Shown: one piece after another, positions 1-8,983 of the stretch | Layout of the letters: each line of letters starts with the position of its first letter | Numbering within the stretch: the first letter of the stretch is position 1 | Source of the DNA: Rhodovulum bhavnagarense | GTDB lineage: Bacteria > Pseudomonadota > Alphaproteobacteria > Rhodobacterales > Rhodobacteraceae | Length of the DNA: 64,000 nt | Direction of reading: 5' to 3' | NCBI RefSeq assembly: GCF_004343505.1 | Contig: NZ_SLXU01000005.1 | Coordinates: 89,464-153,463 of the forward strand | Position numbers and translations under genes: made by a program | Notes under the pieces: generated by a model | Seen by the model: the letters and a program-made list of their open reading frames with translations, nothing else | What the model was told of the DNA's origin: nothing | Databases searched by the model: none

Positions 1-233
1 CGGCCACCGAGGCGCCCAGTTTCGCGCAACGGCTGGGCCAGGCGGTCGACCAGGTCGCACAGGCACAGCAGACGGCGTCGCAATCGGCCAGCGACTTCGA
101 GGCCGGCCGCACCGACGACCTTGCCCGCGTAATGGTGGATCAACAGGTCGCCTCGCTGGGGTTCGAACTGACCTTGCAGGTCCGAAACAAGGCGCTGACC
201 GCCTATCGCGACATCATGAACATGCCGGTCTGA
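1..233 (+). CDS. fliE: FliE, flagellar hook-basal body adaptor (3' end only)
   Basis: The window opens inside this gene; the last 76 codons are visible and end at TGA 231-233. The tail (VASLGFELTLQVRNKALTAY, then RDIMNMPV) is the conserved FliE C-terminus. FliE is a small rod adaptor that joins the MS-ring (FliF) to the proximal rod and is exported early by the flagellar type III apparatus. Its position directly before fliF is the usual order. The start and promoter lie outside the window. Confidence 0.93.
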   Translation, partial: ATEAPSFAQRLGQAVDQVAQAQQTASQSASDFEAGRTDDLARVMVDQQVASLGFELTLQVRNKALTAYRDIMNMPV

Positions 234-270
234 CCCGGCCCAGACACACAGACCGACAGGGCATCAAAGA

Positions 271-1986
271 ATGAGCAGCACCCCCAATACCCCGGTTCCC
301 AGAGGATCCTCGGCATTGATGGCCCGTGGCACCAGCCTCGTGGCGCAACTGCGTGGGTTGAGCGCGCAGCCGGGCCTGCGCCGGGCAATGCCCGCGATCG
401 CACTGGTTTTGTCGGCGGCGGCCGCGCTGGGCCTGTACCTGATGCTGGCCCAACCCGCACAGATGACGCTTGCCCCGAACCTGCCCGAGGCCGAGAAGGG
501 CCGCGCGCTCGACCTGCTGACGGCGGGCGGGATCGCGGCGAGCCTCGACCCGGCCACCGGCGCGCTGAGGGTCGCCACCACCGATTACCACCGCGCGCGC
601 ATGATGCTGGCAAGCGAGGGTCTACCCCAGGCGCTGGGCGCCGCCGGCCCCTCGCCGCTTGCAGATATGCCGCTGGGTGCCAGCCGATCCGTCGAAAGCG
701 CAAGACTGCGCCAGTTGCACGAACACGACCTCGCGCGGTCGATCATGGAAATCGAGGCGATCCATGCCGCGCGTGTTCACCTCGCCCTGCCCGAGCGCAC
801 GGCCTTCATCCGCGAACAGGTGCCCCCGCGCGCCTCGGTATTTGTCCAGCTTGCGCCGGGGCGGGCGCTGGACGAGGCGCAGGTGCGCGCCATCGTCAGC
901 CTCGTCAGCGCCTCCGTCACCGGGCTGACGCAGGGAAATGTCTCTGTCGTCGACCAGAGCGGACGGCTGTTGTCGATGTCGGGTGATGATCCAGTTGCCT
1001 TCATGACCGACCAGCAGACGCGCCACAGGATGCGCATGGAGGGTCTTTACCGCAACCGTATCGAGGCGCTGTTGACCCCGATCGTAGGGCTGGGAAACGC
1101 CGCGGTCGAGGTTACGCTCGACATGGATTTCACACGCTCCGAGATCACCCGCGAACAGTATGATCCAGACAGCGGCGTATTGCGCAGCGAGCGCGCGGAA
1201 AGCGACGAAAACACCCGCACAGAGGCACGGGGTATACCCGGCGCCGTCGCCAACACGCCCCCCGCACAGCCACAACTGGCCCCGGCAGAGACGGACGAGG
1301 AGGGCGCGGCCAGTCCGCCTCCGGCGGAGTCCAATCCGAACCAGGGCAGACGCAGCAGCTCTTTCACCCGAAATTACGAACTGAACCGGCAAGTCGAGAC
1401 GATCCGTCCCTCGGGGGCACAGCTACGTAAGATCCACGCAGCCATCGTGCTGAGTGCCCCCGTAGGCGCAAATGGCGCCGAGACGCTATCGGCCGAGACA
1501 CTGGCCGATGTCGAACGGCTGATCCGTACCGCCATCGGCTTTGATGCCGAACGCGGCGACACGGTAACGGTCACGAGTCATCCGTTCCGTGACCTGTTTC
1601 CCGATGTCGCGCAGCCCTGGCATACCCAGCCCTGGCTGCAAGCGGTGGCAAGACAGGCAGCGCAGATCGCCATCGTCGCCATCGTGATCCTCGGGATCAT
1701 GCGTCCGATCCTGTCGCGCGTTCTGCCGCCCGCCCCAGGCCAGGCGCTGTCAAGCCCCGCCCTGGCTGGCCTCGGCACGGGGGGCGCGGTCGAGGTTGCC
1801 GAGGGCGATAGCCTGGCCGAGTTGCGCCGCCGTCTCAGTCGCCCGCTCGATCCCGACGATTTCGACGGGGCCTTCACCTACGAAGAGAAAGTCATGCTGG
1901 CGCGCCGCCTGGCGCAAAACGACACGGACCGCATCGCAAGCGCCTTTCGCACGATGATTTCCTCTGAACGAGAAATGGTGCGCTGA
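271..1986 (+). CDS. fliF: FliF, flagellar MS-ring protein
   Basis: A 571-residue protein, normal length for FliF. It forms the MS-ring in the inner membrane, the base on which rod, export gate and C-ring assemble. Two hydrophobic segments are visible (about residues 40-62 and 460-480) flanking a large periplasmic part with the ring-building domains and a proline-rich low-complexity stretch (about 325-360). The C-terminal tail (EEKVMLARRLAQNDTDRIAS and following) is the FliG-binding region. The stop overlaps the fliG start, so translation is probably coupled. It lies in the fliE-F-G-H-I-J operon. Confidence 0.97.
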   Translation: MSSTPNTPVPRGSSALMARGTSLVAQLRGLSAQPGLRRAMPAIALVLSAAAALGLYLMLAQPAQMTLAPNLPEAEKGRALDLLTAGGIAASLDPATGALRVATTDYHRARMMLASEGLPQALGAAGPSPLADMPLGASRSVESARLRQLHEHDLARSIMEIEAIHAARVHLALPERTAFIREQVPPRASVFVQLAPGRALDEAQVRAIVSLVSASVTGLTQGNVSVVDQSGRLLSMSGDDPVAFMTDQQTRHRMRMEGLYRNRIEALLTPIVGLGNAAVEVTLDMDFTRSEITREQYDPDSGVLRSERAESDENTRTEARGIPGAVANTPPAQPQLAPAETDEEGAASPPPAESNPNQGRRSSSFTRNYELNRQVETIRPSGAQLRKIHAAIVLSAPVGANGAETLSAETLADVERLIRTAIGFDAERGDTVTVTSHPFRDLFPDVAQPWHTQPWLQAVARQAAQIAIVAIVILGIMRPILSRVLPPAPGQALSSPALAGLGTGGAVEVAEGDSLAELRRRLSRPLDPDDFDGAFTYEEKVMLARRLAQNDTDRIASAFRTMISSEREMVR

Positions 1987-3047
1987 TGCCGCTTCCTGCC
2001 CGGACCACGCCGACCGCCCCCGCCGCACCTCTGCCCGGCAGCCTGACCTTCGAACGGCTGACCGGCCCACAGAAGGTGGGTATCCTGATGACACTGTTCG
2101 GCGAGGAATGTGCCGCCGAAGTGCTTAAACGCATCTCGCCGCGGGAGGTGCAGGAACTGGGCACCGCGATGTATTCGGTTGCCGGCGTTGATCACGAAAC
2201 CGTGGACAAGGTACTGGACGAGTTCCTTGACCTGATGCGCCGCCAGACCGCCGTCGGGGTCGGCACCGCGGCCTATCTTGGCAACATGATGTCGCGCGCG
2301 CTGGGCGAGGACCGGGCGCAATCGGTTCTTGGCCGGATCACGCGGCAGGGCGCGGAGCGTCCGATCGAGATCCTCGACTGGATGGACCCGCCATCGTTGC
2401 TCAAGCTGATCGAGGACGAACATCCCCAGATCATCGCGACAGTGATCGCGGCAATGGATTGCGACCAGGCCGCGAAAGTCCTGTTGCTGCTGCCCCCCGA
2501 ACAGCAGCCCGATATCGTCTTTAGAATCTCGCGGCTGAATGATGTCGAGCCAAGCGCCCTTGAAGAGTTAGAACGCGTCCTGCACGGCAAGTTCAAGCAG
2601 AACACTACCCTGCGCTCGTCGCAGATCGGTGGCATCAAGGCAGCCGCCCGGATCATCAACCACACCAAGCAGGCCGACGAACAACGCATCCTCAAGGAGG
2701 TGCGCAGGCTGGACCGCGATCTGACCCAGGATATCCTCGAAAACATGTTCGTTTTCGAAAACCTGGTGAAATCGGACGACCGGGCCTTGCAAACCCTGCT
2801 GCGCGAGGTCGCCCAGGACCGCCTGGTGCTGGCGCTGAAGGGTGCGGATGAAACGCTTTGCAACCGGCTTCTCAGCTGCGTGTCGTCGCGCGCCGCGGCC
2901 AATATCCGTGACGAGATGGAGGCGCTGGGCCCGGTCAAGCTGAGCGAGGTGCAGACCGCACAGCGTGAAATCACGAATGTCGCCCGGCGTCTTGCCGATG
3001 AGGGCAAGATCGTCCTGGCCGGGCGCGGAGGGGAGGAACTGATATGA
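1986..3047 (+). CDS. fliG: FliG, flagellar motor switch/C-ring protein
   Basis: A 353-residue FliG. It couples the MS-ring to the C-ring, and its C-terminal domain carries the charged helix that meets the stator. The middle-domain EHPQ motif is visible (about residue 141), as is the region DQAAKVLLLLPPEQQ. The ATG shares one base with the fliF stop, and the stop overlaps the fliH start by four bases, indicating translational coupling. Nothing looks broken. Confidence 0.97.
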   Translation: MPLPARTTPTAPAAPLPGSLTFERLTGPQKVGILMTLFGEECAAEVLKRISPREVQELGTAMYSVAGVDHETVDKVLDEFLDLMRRQTAVGVGTAAYLGNMMSRALGEDRAQSVLGRITRQGAERPIEILDWMDPPSLLKLIEDEHPQIIATVIAAMDCDQAAKVLLLLPPEQQPDIVFRISRLNDVEPSALEELERVLHGKFKQNTTLRSSQIGGIKAAARIINHTKQADEQRILKEVRRLDRDLTQDILENMFVFENLVKSDDRALQTLLREVAQDRLVLALKGADETLCNRLLSCVSSRAAANIRDEMEALGPVKLSEVQTAQREITNVARRLADEGKIVLAGRGGEELI

Positions 3048-3805
3048 ATCCGCAAGACCTTCACGGCCAAGAGCCTGCAACTCGCCGACTGAGCCATGAC
3101 GATATCATCGCGCTGGTGCGCGAGGCGCAAAAACGTGGTTTCTCGCCCGAAACGCCCATCCGCGCCCAGCCCGATGGGGTTGAGTTTCACCGGGCCGACC
3201 CGCTGGCCCGCGCCGATCAGGACACAGCCGCGCATCCTGTTTCCCCCGCGCCGCCGCCCGAGCCCGAACCGGCGATCGGTTCGGCCGAGATCGATGCCGC
3301 GCGCGAGGCCGCCTACCTTGAGGGGCTGGCGGCAGGTCGCGCCGAGGCACAGCAGGCCGCCCGTGCAGAAGGCGAACGGATCGGCCATGCCGCCGCGCGT
3401 GCCGAAATCGAGGCCGAACTGGCCGACGCAAGGCAGGTCTTTGCCGCCGCGCTGGCGCGACTGACCCATGCCGATTGCCATGTGATCGAGGGTCTGACCA
3501 CTCAGATTGCAGAGGCCGTCTGTCGCCTTGCAAGCGCGCGCGCGGGCCATGTAATCGACGATCTGCCCGAGGGCCTCTATCGCCGCGTCATCGATCTAGC
3601 CGATCAGATCACGCAAGGGCTACGCGGTGCAACGATCCGACTCAACCCCGCCGACCGGGCGGCCCTGATGCGGTATCTCGATGGCGCGGGTGATATCGCG
3701 CCCGAACAGTTATGCGCCGACGATACACTGGCACGCGGCGATATCGAAATCCGCGCAGATAGCGTCCGCCTGCGTGACACCGTGCTGCGGGAGGCCGCGG
3801 AATGA
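3044..3805 (+). CDS. fliH: FliH-like flagellar assembly protein (export ATPase regulator)
   Basis: A 253-residue, poorly conserved protein between fliG and fliI. It has the FliH character: a variable N-terminus with a proline-rich linker (about 65-80), then a long Ala/Glu/Arg-rich helix with repeated A-x-x-x-A spacing (about 85-135), then a globular C-terminal part. FliH dimers hold the FliI ATPase and dock it at the C-ring. The call rests on position and helix pattern more than on sequence identity. Start and stop overlap both neighbours by four bases. Confidence 0.85.
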   Translation: MNPQDLHGQEPATRRLSHDDIIALVREAQKRGFSPETPIRAQPDGVEFHRADPLARADQDTAAHPVSPAPPPEPEPAIGSAEIDAAREAAYLEGLAAGRAEAQQAARAEGERIGHAAARAEIEAELADARQVFAAALARLTHADCHVIEGLTTQIAEAVCRLASARAGHVIDDLPEGLYRRVIDLADQITQGLRGATIRLNPADRAALMRYLDGAGDIAPEQLCADDTLARGDIEIRADSVRLRDTVLREAAE

Positions 3806-5136
3806 ATGCCGTACTCCAGTCGCTCGGCGACAGCCTCGGCGCGATGTCGGACCGTGGGCACCTGGCCATCGAGGGACGCGCGCTGCGCTATGACGGGTTG
3901 GTGCTGGAAGGGTCGGGTTTTCCCGCCAGCCCCGGCGCGATCTGCGAGGTTGCGACCGAAAGCGGCCCGCCTGCGCGGGCAGAGGTTGTCGGCTTTTCGG
4001 ATGGGCGTACATTGCTGTTCCTGGATCATCCGGGGGCGGAAATCCGGGCCGGAGCCCGAATCCGCGTCATTGCCCGTGGCCACCATGCCGAAACCGGCGA
4101 TGCCCTTCTGGGCCGGGTAATCGACGCCGACGGCCGGCCTCTGGACGAGGGGGCAGCAATCGGGGCGACGGGCCGCTGGCCGCTGGCCGGGCAACAGACC
4201 AACCCGCTGATCCGTCAGCCGGTCGATCATCCGCTTGACGTAGGCGTGCGCGCGATCAACGCCGCGCTCACCGTGGGCCGGGGCCAGCGGATCGGCATCA
4301 TCGCCGGCTCCGGGGTCGGCAAGTCGGTGCTGATCGAGATGATGACGCACAACACCGATGCAGACGTGATCGTCGTTGGCCTGATCGGCGAACGGGCACG
4401 CGAGGTCGGCGCCTTCGTGCGCGCCGTAATGGCCGACGACAATGCGCGCCGTGTTTGCACCGTGGCCACCCCCGCGGACCGCTCGCCGCTGCAACGGCTG
4501 CGCGCCGCGCACCGTGCCACGGCAATTGCCGAAGCATTTCGCGCCGAAGGACGGCAGGTTCTCTTGATACTCGATTCATTGACCCGCGTGGCCCATGCAC
4601 GGCGCGAAGTGGGCCTTGCCCTGGGCGAACAGCCAACCGCAAAAGGCTATACCCCTTCGGTGATCTCGCTGATCCCCGCCCTGATCGAACGAGCAGGGCC
4701 GGGCCTGCCCGGCGAGGGGTCAATCACCGCCTTTTATACCATCCTGGCCGATGGCGACGATACCAACGACCCGGTCGTCGATTCAGCCCGTGCGATCCTT
4801 GACGGGCACCTCGTGCTGTCGCGCAAACTGGCACAGATGGGGATGTATCCCGCCATCGACATCCCGCAATCGGTCAGTCGGGTGATGAACGACATCGTTT
4901 CGTCCGAACACAAGGCCGCCGCGCGTCAATTGCGGCGGATGATTTCGATTTATATGGATAACCGTGACCTGATGCTGATGGGAGGCTACACGCCCGGTCA
5001 GGACGCCGAACTGGACCGCGCCGTGCGGCTTTGGCCCAGGATCACCGAATTCCTGGGCCAGGACATGGCCGAACCATCCAGCCTGGATAACAGCATCGCC
5101 GCCCTTCTGGCCCTCGAAAACGAGGAAAGCGCGTGA
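3802..5136 (+). CDS. fliI: FliI, flagellum-specific type III export ATPase
   Basis: A 444-residue F1-beta-like ATPase that energises and orders export of rod, hook and filament subunits. The Walker A motif GSGVGKSV is near residues 168-176 and Walker B (LLILDSLTR) near 251-259. The family segment SVISLIPALIERAG and the C-terminal GGYTPGQDAELDRAV are present. The start overlaps fliH and the stop overlaps fliJ, so the three are read as one unit. The FliI-H-J context separates it from ATP synthase beta subunits. Confidence 0.97.
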   Translation: MNAVLQSLGDSLGAMSDRGHLAIEGRALRYDGLVLEGSGFPASPGAICEVATESGPPARAEVVGFSDGRTLLFLDHPGAEIRAGARIRVIARGHHAETGDALLGRVIDADGRPLDEGAAIGATGRWPLAGQQTNPLIRQPVDHPLDVGVRAINAALTVGRGQRIGIIAGSGVGKSVLIEMMTHNTDADVIVVGLIGERAREVGAFVRAVMADDNARRVCTVATPADRSPLQRLRAAHRATAIAEAFRAEGRQVLLILDSLTRVAHARREVGLALGEQPTAKGYTPSVISLIPALIERAGPGLPGEGSITAFYTILADGDDTNDPVVDSARAILDGHLVLSRKLAQMGMYPAIDIPQSVSRVMNDIVSSEHKAAARQLRRMISIYMDNRDLMLMGGYTPGQDAELDRAVRLWPRITEFLGQDMAEPSSLDNSIAALLALENEESA

Positions 5137-5552
5137 AACGAAGGGCAGAATTGCTTGCGCTGCTGGCCCGGCGCGAACAGGTCCGCCTGTCGCATGCTGC
5201 GCTGCGCCTTCGCGCTGCCGAACAGGCAGAACAAGAAGCGGCAGAGCGTATCGCCCATGTCGAGAGACTTCTTGGCGAAAAGCGCAGCGCGATCGGCGAT
5301 ACGACCTGTCCAGCGCAATTGCGCGCGCTGCTGATCTTTGGCACGGCGCTGGTCGCACATGAAACCGACTGCCGCATCCGCGGCCAGTCGCTCGCCGCCG
5401 CCACCCAGGCCGCTCAGCTTGACCTGGGTTCGGCCGATGCACGTAGCCGCATCGTGGACGACCGCCGCGCAACCACCGCCAGGCAGGTCCGGGCCGAAAT
5501 CGACGAGTCGACCCATCTCGTGCCATCGCGCCCGACCGCCCGTCGCGTCTGA
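5133..5552 (+). CDS. fliJ: FliJ-like flagellar export chaperone
   Basis: A 139-residue, highly charged, mostly helical protein rich in Ala, Arg and Glu, consistent with the antiparallel coiled coil of FliJ. FliJ is the stalk of the FliI hexamer and helps recycle export chaperones. Sequence identity in this family is very low, so the call rests on the coiled-coil pattern, length and position as the last gene of fliE-J, overlapping fliI by four bases. The operon ends here; a sigma-54 promoter follows at once. Confidence 0.8.
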   Translation: MKRRAELLALLARREQVRLSHAALRLRAAEQAEQEAAERIAHVERLLGEKRSAIGDTTCPAQLRALLIFGTALVAHETDCRIRGQSLAAATQAAQLDLGSADARSRIVDDRRATTARQVRAEIDESTHLVPSRPTARRV

Positions 5553-5560
5553 AGACCGCT

Positions 5561-5576
5561 TGGCATCGAACTTGCA
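5561..5576 (+). promoter_or_regulatory. Sigma-54 (-24/-12) promoter before fliK
   Basis: TGGCATCGAACTTGCA has the invariant GG (5562-5563) and GC (5574-5575) separated by exactly ten bases and a perfect TTGCA -12 element. It lies between fliJ and fliK, about 50 bases before the fliK ATG, a natural leader length. An rpoN gene is encoded in the same cluster. The activator site was not identified. Confidence 0.75.
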
Positions 5577-5626
5577 CCCCAGAGCGCAACAGCCCCGCGA
5601 GGGCAAGGGACGATCAGAGGACCGGG

Positions 5627-6775
5627 ATGCTCAGGATTTCCATTTGCGATCTGCCGTGTGCCGGACAAGCGCCCGATGCCATGCGGCGTTCGAATGGCGC
5701 CGAGCGGGAAATGCGCGTGGGCTTTGCCGCGCTCATGGTTCCCCCCGGTGACATGACGATGGCCCCGCGCATCGGGGAGGCAATCGGCAATGCCCCCCTG
5801 CCCGGCATCACCCCTGCCGATCCTGCACCGGCAGGGGCCGTTATCGTGCAAAAGGCCGGGCCGGAACCACAGGGTCAGGCCACCATTCCCGACCGCATCG
5901 AACAGGGGCGGCTTCGGGCCTTGGCGTTGGCCTTGCCCTTAGACCAGCCCACGCGCCCCGCGCATGTATCGCCCCGCGCAGACGAACGTGACAAGGCCCC
6001 GGCCGAAACCGGCCCCGAGCTGCCGCCGGTCGCGGGCGATATTCTCGTGCCGCTGGTGGTGCCACCGACAGCCCCCCCCGACAGCCCGCTACCCGCACCG
6101 AACGGCATCACCCCATCCCCCCCGGGCGCGGGCACGCGCCCCCTGCCCGCGGCAAGCGATCAGTCTGAGGATGCGCCACTCAGCGAAAGGCAAGGCGACA
6201 CGCGCCCAATTACGGGCGAGCCCCATGCCGCGGCGCCACGGGGCATGGCCGACACCGTGCTGACCGCCCCGTCGCGCCCCGAGGCAATACCGGCAGCAGT
6301 CGGCGCAGTGGCGCCTACACCCCAATCAACCGCGCCACAAACGTTCCCGGCCGCGCCACCGACGCTGGACACCTCGAGACCGGACTGGCCCGCGACGCTT
6401 GTCGAGGAAATCCGCCAGCGCCGCGACGGCCAGATGCGCCAGGTCGACCTCGTGCTGATGCCGGACCGACTGGGTCGCGTCGAGGTCCAGATCGGCCTGT
6501 CCGAGGGAACCGCAACTATTCGCATCGTGACAGAAACGCCCGAGGCTGCGCGGCTGTTCACGGATGCGCAACACCGCCTTTCAGAGATGATGACCCGCGC
6601 GGGACTGGACCTTGCGGGGCACCAGGCCGGCACCAGCACCGGCGGCGGGCATGGCCATGAGCGCGGCACGACGCGCGGCCTGCCACAGACGTCACCCGAT
6701 GGCGGCACCGACCCCGACGCAGCGGTGCCGACTTACCTGTTCCGTCCCGAGGGGCGGATCGACCTGATTGCCTGA
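5627..6775 (+). CDS. fliK: FliK, hook-length control protein
   Basis: A 382-residue protein with a long Pro/Ala-rich, low-complexity N-terminal half (to about residue 245), the molecular ruler, and a conserved C-terminal domain from about 255. That domain contains RQVDLVLMPDRLGRVEVQIG, the typical FliK substrate-specificity-switch core that acts on FlhB. AGAGGA lies six bases before the chosen ATG. It is the first gene after the sigma-54 promoter at 5561. Confidence 0.9.
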   Translation: MLRISICDLPCAGQAPDAMRRSNGAEREMRVGFAALMVPPGDMTMAPRIGEAIGNAPLPGITPADPAPAGAVIVQKAGPEPQGQATIPDRIEQGRLRALALALPLDQPTRPAHVSPRADERDKAPAETGPELPPVAGDILVPLVVPPTAPPDSPLPAPNGITPSPPGAGTRPLPAASDQSEDAPLSERQGDTRPITGEPHAAAPRGMADTVLTAPSRPEAIPAAVGAVAPTPQSTAPQTFPAAPPTLDTSRPDWPATLVEEIRQRRDGQMRQVDLVLMPDRLGRVEVQIGLSEGTATIRIVTETPEAARLFTDAQHRLSEMMTRAGLDLAGHQAGTSTGGGHGHERGTTRGLPQTSPDGGTDPDAAVPTYLFRPEGRIDLIA

Positions 6776-6787
6776 CGAGGCCGCTAA

Positions 6788-7333
6788 ATGACTGACAAAA
6801 CGGACGGAAAGACCAAGAAATCCCCCCTCAAGCTGATCCTTCTGGCGCTGGGTGCGCTGGCCTTTTCGGGCGGCGGGTTCGCGGCCGGGCAGTTCATGTC
6901 CGGCCCCAAGCTCAGTCCTTCCGAAGAAGTTTTGCGACTGATCGAGTCCTCTTCGCTGGCCGGTGCCGCCGTCACGGGCGGCAGCCTTGCAAGCGGGGAG
7001 GCCCGCCCGAACGGCTTGCCGACGCTTTACCATGAATTCCCCGAACCTTTGCTCAGCAATCTGGCCGGATCGCGGCGGTTCTTGCAGGTCGGTGTCGGCA
7101 TCGCGACCCGGCAGGACGAGCAGGTGATCGCCCATCTCGTGACCCACGAGATGGCGCTGCGCTCGGACATGCTGGGCGTGATCAGCGGCTTTTCCGAAGA
7201 GGACATCGCCGGCACCGAGGGCAGAACGCGCCTGGCCGACGCGATCAAGACCGCTATCAACACCCGCCTTGAACAGCTCACCGGACGAGCCGGGATCGAG
7301 GATGTGTTCTTCAAAAGTTTCGTTCTGCAATAG
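6788..7333 (+). CDS. fliL: FliL, basal-body/stator-associated membrane protein
   Basis: A 181-residue FliL. There is a short cytoplasmic N-terminus, one membrane segment (about 14-36) and a periplasmic SPFH-like domain with the family pattern of a large basic/acidic core and the C-terminus IEDVFFKSFVLQ. FliL surrounds the stator units and raises torque. It sits between fliK and fliM, starting 12 bases after fliK, as in other fliK-L-M-N clusters. Confidence 0.93.
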   Translation: MTDKTDGKTKKSPLKLILLALGALAFSGGGFAAGQFMSGPKLSPSEEVLRLIESSSLAGAAVTGGSLASGEARPNGLPTLYHEFPEPLLSNLAGSRRFLQVGVGIATRQDEQVIAHLVTHEMALRSDMLGVISGFSEEDIAGTEGRTRLADAIKTAINTRLEQLTGRAGIEDVFFKSFVLQ

Positions 7334-7342
7334 GTCGCCCCG

Positions 7343-8371
7343 ATGAAAAGCACGCGCAAACTTAGCAGCCGCGAGGTCGCGGCCCTGTTCAGCGGGCTGG
7401 AGGACGCCGACAGCGGCAGCGCCCAGTTCAGCGCCAGCGGCGCCAAGGTGCGCCCCTACAAGTTGGGCGAAAACGATCTCGGCATCATGGGCGAGTTCCA
7501 TGGACTGCGCATGATAAACGAGCGGTTCTGCCGCCTTGCGCGCACGGTCTTTTTGCCGATGCTGCGCATCCAGCCTCGGATTTCGGCCTTTCCGCCGACC
7601 TTCAAGAGTTTCGAGAGCTATGCCGACGAGCTTGAGAATTTCGTCTCGCTCACGACTTCCAGTGTCGAGGCGCTGCGCGGCACCTCGCTGCTGGTGATGA
7701 CGCCGGGTTTCGTTTCGATGCTGACGGAGTCCTATTACGGCGGCACGATTCGGAACCTTTCGCACCAGCGCAAGGAATTCACCGCCACCGAGTTGCGGGT
7801 GATCAGGATCGTCTGCGAAGGGCTGAACGCGGCCCTGTCGTCGGCATGGGAAGAACTTCTTCCCGCCAAGTTCGAGATCCAGGCCCACGAGGATAACCTG
7901 CAATTCGCAGGTTTCGTGGACTCCAGCGAGATGGTGGTGGTCTGTTCGTTCCTGGTACAGATCCCGGGCGCGAGCCCGGCGGAACTGGACATTCTCTACC
8001 CGCTCCAGACCCTCAAGCCCCTGGGGGCGCGGCTGCGTGCGCGCACCCAGACCGACCGGGTCCAAAGCGACAGGACATGGCGCGAAAGGCTGGAACAGGC
8101 TGTGCTTGGCGTGCCGCTGACACTGAGTGCGCAACTGGCAGAGCCCGAGGTGACGCTTCGCGCGCTAAAATGCGCCGGGGCGGGCGATTGCCTGCCCGTT
8201 GCGCTGGCACCACGGCCCATCCTGCTGGTCGAAGGCCGGCCCATCTTCCGTGTCGATATCGGCCGCTCGGGCACGCAATCGGCCGTTCATGTAACCCGCC
8301 CGATCACGGGCTTACATCGCCTTGGCGAAAGGAAATGCCATGACCGACGCGCCTTCGGAATCCTCCCATGA
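7343..8371 (+). CDS. fliM: FliM, C-ring switch protein
   Basis: A 342-residue FliM. It forms the C-ring wall and binds phosphorylated CheY through its N-terminal peptide. The middle domain, with the core FHGLRMINERFCRLARTVFL and FVSLTTSSVEAL, and the C-terminal SpoA-like domain are visible. The N-terminal peptide is less like the enterobacterial LSQxEIDALL but retains LSSREVAALFSGL, compatible with CheY-P binding. The 3' end overlaps fliN by 32 bases. Confidence 0.95.
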   Translation: MKSTRKLSSREVAALFSGLEDADSGSAQFSASGAKVRPYKLGENDLGIMGEFHGLRMINERFCRLARTVFLPMLRIQPRISAFPPTFKSFESYADELENFVSLTTSSVEALRGTSLLVMTPGFVSMLTESYYGGTIRNLSHQRKEFTATELRVIRIVCEGLNAALSSAWEELLPAKFEIQAHEDNLQFAGFVDSSEMVVVCSFLVQIPGASPAELDILYPLQTLKPLGARLRARTQTDRVQSDRTWRERLEQAVLGVPLTLSAQLAEPEVTLRALKCAGAGDCLPVALAPRPILLVEGRPIFRVDIGRSGTQSAVHVTRPITGLHRLGERKCHDRRAFGILP

Positions 8372-8639
8372 CCTGGCCCCTCTTTCCGGTCTGGGTCCGC
8401 TGGAAAACATCAAGGTCAAGCTGGCCGTCGAGGTCGGCCGAACCGAGATGACGATCCGCGACATCCTTAACCTCAAGGAAGGATCAGTGGTCGAACTCGA
8501 ACAGCTCGCGGGCGACCCCCTGGATATCCTGGTCAACGGCACCCCGATCGCCCGTGGCGAAGTCGTGGTTGCCGGCGAACGTTATGGTATCCGCTTTTCC
8601 AGCATCGTCGATCCGGCCGATCGCGTCGCCACGGGCTAA
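8340..8639 (+). CDS. fliN: FliN, C-ring switch protein
   Basis: A 99-residue FliN consisting essentially of the SpoA/FliN C-terminal domain: VKLAVEVGRTEMTIRDILNL, then a G-S-V-V-E-L strand, G-x-P-L-D-I-L-V-N and GEVVVAGERYGIRF. FliN completes the lower C-ring and docks FliH. The ATG at 8340 follows GAAAGGA at 8327-8333. A TTG 18 bases upstream is in frame but has no better ribosome site. The gene overlaps the end of fliM. Confidence 0.95.
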   Translation: MTDAPSESSHDLAPLSGLGPLENIKVKLAVEVGRTEMTIRDILNLKEGSVVELEQLAGDPLDILVNGTPIARGEVVVAGERYGIRFSSIVDPADRVATG

Positions 8640-8652
8640 GACGCGCGCAATT

Positions 8653-8668
8653 TGGCACGATCCCTGCA
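8653..8668 (+). promoter_or_regulatory. Sigma-54 (-24/-12) promoter before fliO
   Basis: TGGCACGATCCCTGCA carries a perfect -24 half (TGGCACG), GG-N10-GC spacing and a -12 half with one change (CTGCA). It lies just after the fliN stop, and the predicted start site falls about 25 bases before fliO. It should drive fliO-P-Q-R-flhB and the small downstream gene. Confidence 0.75.
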
Positions 8669-8704
8669 CGCGAACCTGCATGTGCCGATCAAAGGAGAAT
8701 GCGC

Positions 8705-8983
8705 GTGCAGATCGTGGGGATGGAACAATGGACAACCGCCGCGGCCTTTCTGGCCGCGCTGGGAGCTGTCTGGCTGTTGGTTCAGGTCAACCGCAGGGCA
8801 TTGGCGGGCCGCGTCGCCAAGGGCCGGCGCATGCAGGTCCAAGAGGTTCACAGCCTGCCGGGCGATGCCCGCGCGGTGCTGATGCGCATCGACGGGCATG
8901 ATCACCTTGTGATCTGCCCGCGCCGGGGCAGCCCCGTCGTGACCGCCCTGACTGTCCTCGACAACGCGCAGGCCCCGGCATGA
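8705..8983 (+). CDS. fliO: FliO-like flagellar biosynthetic protein
   Basis: About 92 residues with one N-terminal membrane segment (about 10-25, AAAFLAALGAVWLLVQ) and a small cytoplasmic domain ending in a beta-rich GDARAVLMRIDGHDHLVIC, the FliO pattern. FliO helps assemble the FliP ring of the export gate. AAAGGAG at 8691-8697 favours the in-frame GTG at 8705 over the ATG at 8699, which is too close. The stop overlaps the fliP start. The family is weakly conserved, so position carries weight. Confidence 0.82.
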   Translation: MQIVGMEQWTTAAAFLAALGAVWLLVQVNRRALAGRVAKGRRMQVQEVHSLPGDARAVLMRIDGHDHLVICPRRGSPVVTALTVLDNAQAPA